Part shown: piece after piece, positions 33,966 to 34,487 of the stretch | Numbering within the stretch: position 1 is the first letter of the stretch | How the letters are laid out: each line of letters opens with the position of its first letter | Source: Streptococcus mitis | GTDB lineage: Bacteria; Bacillota; Bacilli; Lactobacillales; Streptococcaceae | Length of the DNA: 34,487 nt | Direction: 5' to 3' | Assembly (NCBI RefSeq): GCF_946190275.1 | Contig: NZ_CAMHZQ010000021.1 | Coordinates: 1-34,487, forward strand | Notes under the pieces: generated by a model | Database searches by the model: none | What the model was told of the DNA's origin: nothing | What the model saw: the letters and a program-made list of their open reading frames with translations, nothing else | Program-made: the position numbers and the translations under genes

Positions 33966-34093
33966 TATTTCACCTCATCTCTAGTATAACAAAAAAGCCA
34001 TCAATTTGATGACTTTTTCAGTAGGCTCCATGCAAGTCGTGTTGCTTTTTTATTGTCAGGGAAAATAAAAAATTTAGAACTTTTAGTGGGAAT

Positions 34094-34101
34094 TACGAAT
34101 A
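34094..34101 (+). promoter_or_regulatory. ComX box of micropeptide unit 1
   Basis: TACGAATA, an exact combox (TACGAATA is the consensus), 30 bases before the start codon. Confidence 0.8.
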
Positions 34102-34131
34102 GATAGATAAGGAAGAAAAAGAGGAGTATTT

Positions 34132-34182
34132 ATGTATGTGACTGGTTTTTATCCGTGGTTTATTAAGTTATTTTTTAAATAA
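34132..34182 (+). CDS. Micropeptide 1
   Basis: 16 residues, MYVTGFYPWFIKLFFK, after GAGGAG (34121-34126). It is hydrophobic and aromatic with two lysines and has no signal peptide or double-glycine leader. Units 2 and 3 vary at the N-terminal half and keep PWF..LFFK with partly synonymous codon changes, which argues for translation. Function unknown; I know no named family. Confidence 0.6.
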   Translation: MYVTGFYPWFIKLFFK

Positions 34183-34215
34183 AATTTAATTTCGTTGTAC
34201 ATTTTCGAATTGTTT

Positions 34216-34223
34216 TTCGAATA
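34216..34223 (+). promoter_or_regulatory. ComX box of micropeptide unit 2
   Basis: TTCGAATA, fits TNCGAATA. Its TTCGAA is paired with another TTCGAA 12 bases upstream. Confidence 0.7.
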
Positions 34224-34256
34224 GATAAGTAAGAGGAAAAGGAAGGAGCCTAATTC

Positions 34257-34307
34257 ATGTTTATATCAATGTTCTACCCATGGTTCACTGAGTTATTTTT
34301 TAAATAA
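34257..34307 (+). CDS. Micropeptide 2
   Basis: 16 residues, MFISMFYPWFTELFFK, after AAGGAAGGAG (34239-34248). Differs from unit 1 by Ile to Thr and Lys to Glu within the conserved end, so it has lower charge. Confidence 0.6.
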   Translation: MFISMFYPWFTELFFK

Positions 34308-34339
34308 ATTTAATTTAGTTGTACATTTTCGAAATTTTT

Positions 34340-34347
34340 TTCGAATA
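34340..34347 (+). promoter_or_regulatory. ComX box of micropeptide unit 3
   Basis: TTCGAATA, same context as unit 2. Confidence 0.7.
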
Positions 34348-34381
34348 GATAAGTAAGAGGAAACAGAAAGGAGTCTGGTTT

Positions 34382-34432
34382 ATGTATCTACCAATCTTGC
34401 ATCCGTGGTTCATTAAATTATTTTTTAAATAA
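34382..34432 (+). CDS. Micropeptide 3
   Basis: 16 residues, MYLPILHPWFIKLFFK, after AAAGGAG (34367-34373). The N-terminal half differs from the other two units, while PWFIKLFFK is identical to unit 1. Confidence 0.6.
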   Translation: MYLPILHPWFIKLFFK

Positions 34433-34465
34433 AATTTAATTTAGTTGTACATTTTCGAATTGTTT

Positions 34466-34473
34466 TTCGAATA
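34466..34473 (+). promoter_or_regulatory. ComX box of a fourth unit
   Basis: TTCGAATA followed by GATAAGTAAGAGGA, identical to the start of units 2 and 3; the ORF would lie outside the window. Confidence 0.65.
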
Positions 34474-34487
34474 GATAAGTAAGAGGA

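Larger units (their letters stand above)
32427..34028 (-). mobile_element. IS1182-family insertion sequence
   Basis: About 1.6 kb. The left end AGTCCACTGAAAAA and the inverted right end AGCCTACTGAAAAA match at 12 of 14 positions. CATGCAAGT stands directly outside both ends (32418-32426 and 34029-34037), the likely target duplication. Transposase intact, so possibly active. The end positions are uncertain by one or two bases. Confidence 0.8.
34094..34487 (+). repeat. Tandem 125-bp repeat array of micropeptide units
   Basis: Three complete units and the start of a fourth; start codons lie at 34132, 34257 and 34382, exactly 125 bases apart. Each unit is ComX box, purine-rich ribosome binding site, 17-codon frame, AT-rich tail with TTGTACATTTTCGAA. 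Unit 1 has a diverged left end (TACGAATA); later units have TTCGAATA. The array continues past the window end. Confidence 0.9.

Noticed and set aside
34094..34487. CRISPR-like regular spacing at the right end
   Set aside because: The whole 125-bp unit repeats, including coding part and promoter; there are no short repeats with unique spacers.

Overview
This window is chromosomal DNA of a mitis-group Streptococcus (S. mitis, S. pneumoniae or S. pseudopneumoniae). The evidence is a recognisable comW, the gene order comW-purA-tadA-dut-radA-carbonic anhydrase-prs-polA-recO-plsX-acpP, a Cia-type small RNA, BOX and RUP repeats, choline-binding proteins, and low-GC sequence with TNCGAATA (ComX/SigX) boxes. 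The species cannot be settled from this window alone.

Layout. 1-1240: an ISL3-family (IS1167-like) element cut by the window edge, inserted into an older decayed copy, next to a tRNA-like 3' scrap. 1241-10050: core genes comW, purA, a CiaR-controlled small RNA, tadA, the SRP RNA, and a competence-type operon (dut, histidine phosphatase, radA) in which a second phosphatase and a broken copy of the radA 5' end have been inserted; then carbonic anhydrase, a PrsW-like membrane protease and prs. 10051-24250: a large accessory block between prs and polA. It holds three full-length Rpn-type PD-(D/E)XK nuclease genes and three orphan C-terminal Rpn cassettes, two Abi_2 (AbiD/AbiF-like) proteins each beside a short terminated RNA candidate, three choline-binding surface proteins, one LPXTG surface protein, and RUP repeats. 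24323-32407: polA, a CoA-binding protein, a BOX element, a YeiH-type transporter, a probable Fst-type type I toxin-antitoxin module, and the operon aminotransferase-recO-plsX-acpP. 32427-34028: an IS1182-family element sitting inside the old acpP terminator. 34094-34487: a 125-bp tandem repeat in which each unit has its own ComX box, ribosome binding site and a 16-residue ORF ending PWF..LFFK; the array runs off the window.

How it fits together. Competence recurs: comW (ComX stabiliser/activator) has a ComE-like site, while ComX boxes precede dut/radA, all three full rpn genes and the terminal micropeptide array. The rpn genes carry a strong in-frame internal start at codon 227 that would yield the C-terminal part alone, and the orphan cassettes keep that same start. 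This is the arrangement expected of a nuclease toxin with an intragenic antitoxin. With the two Abi genes this makes the prs-polA interval look like a defence island shared with surface-protein genes.

Most promising points: the ComX-driven micropeptide array, the competence-linked Rpn family with antitoxin-like cassettes, the Fst-type module at 28750-29020, and the small RNAs next to the Abi genes.
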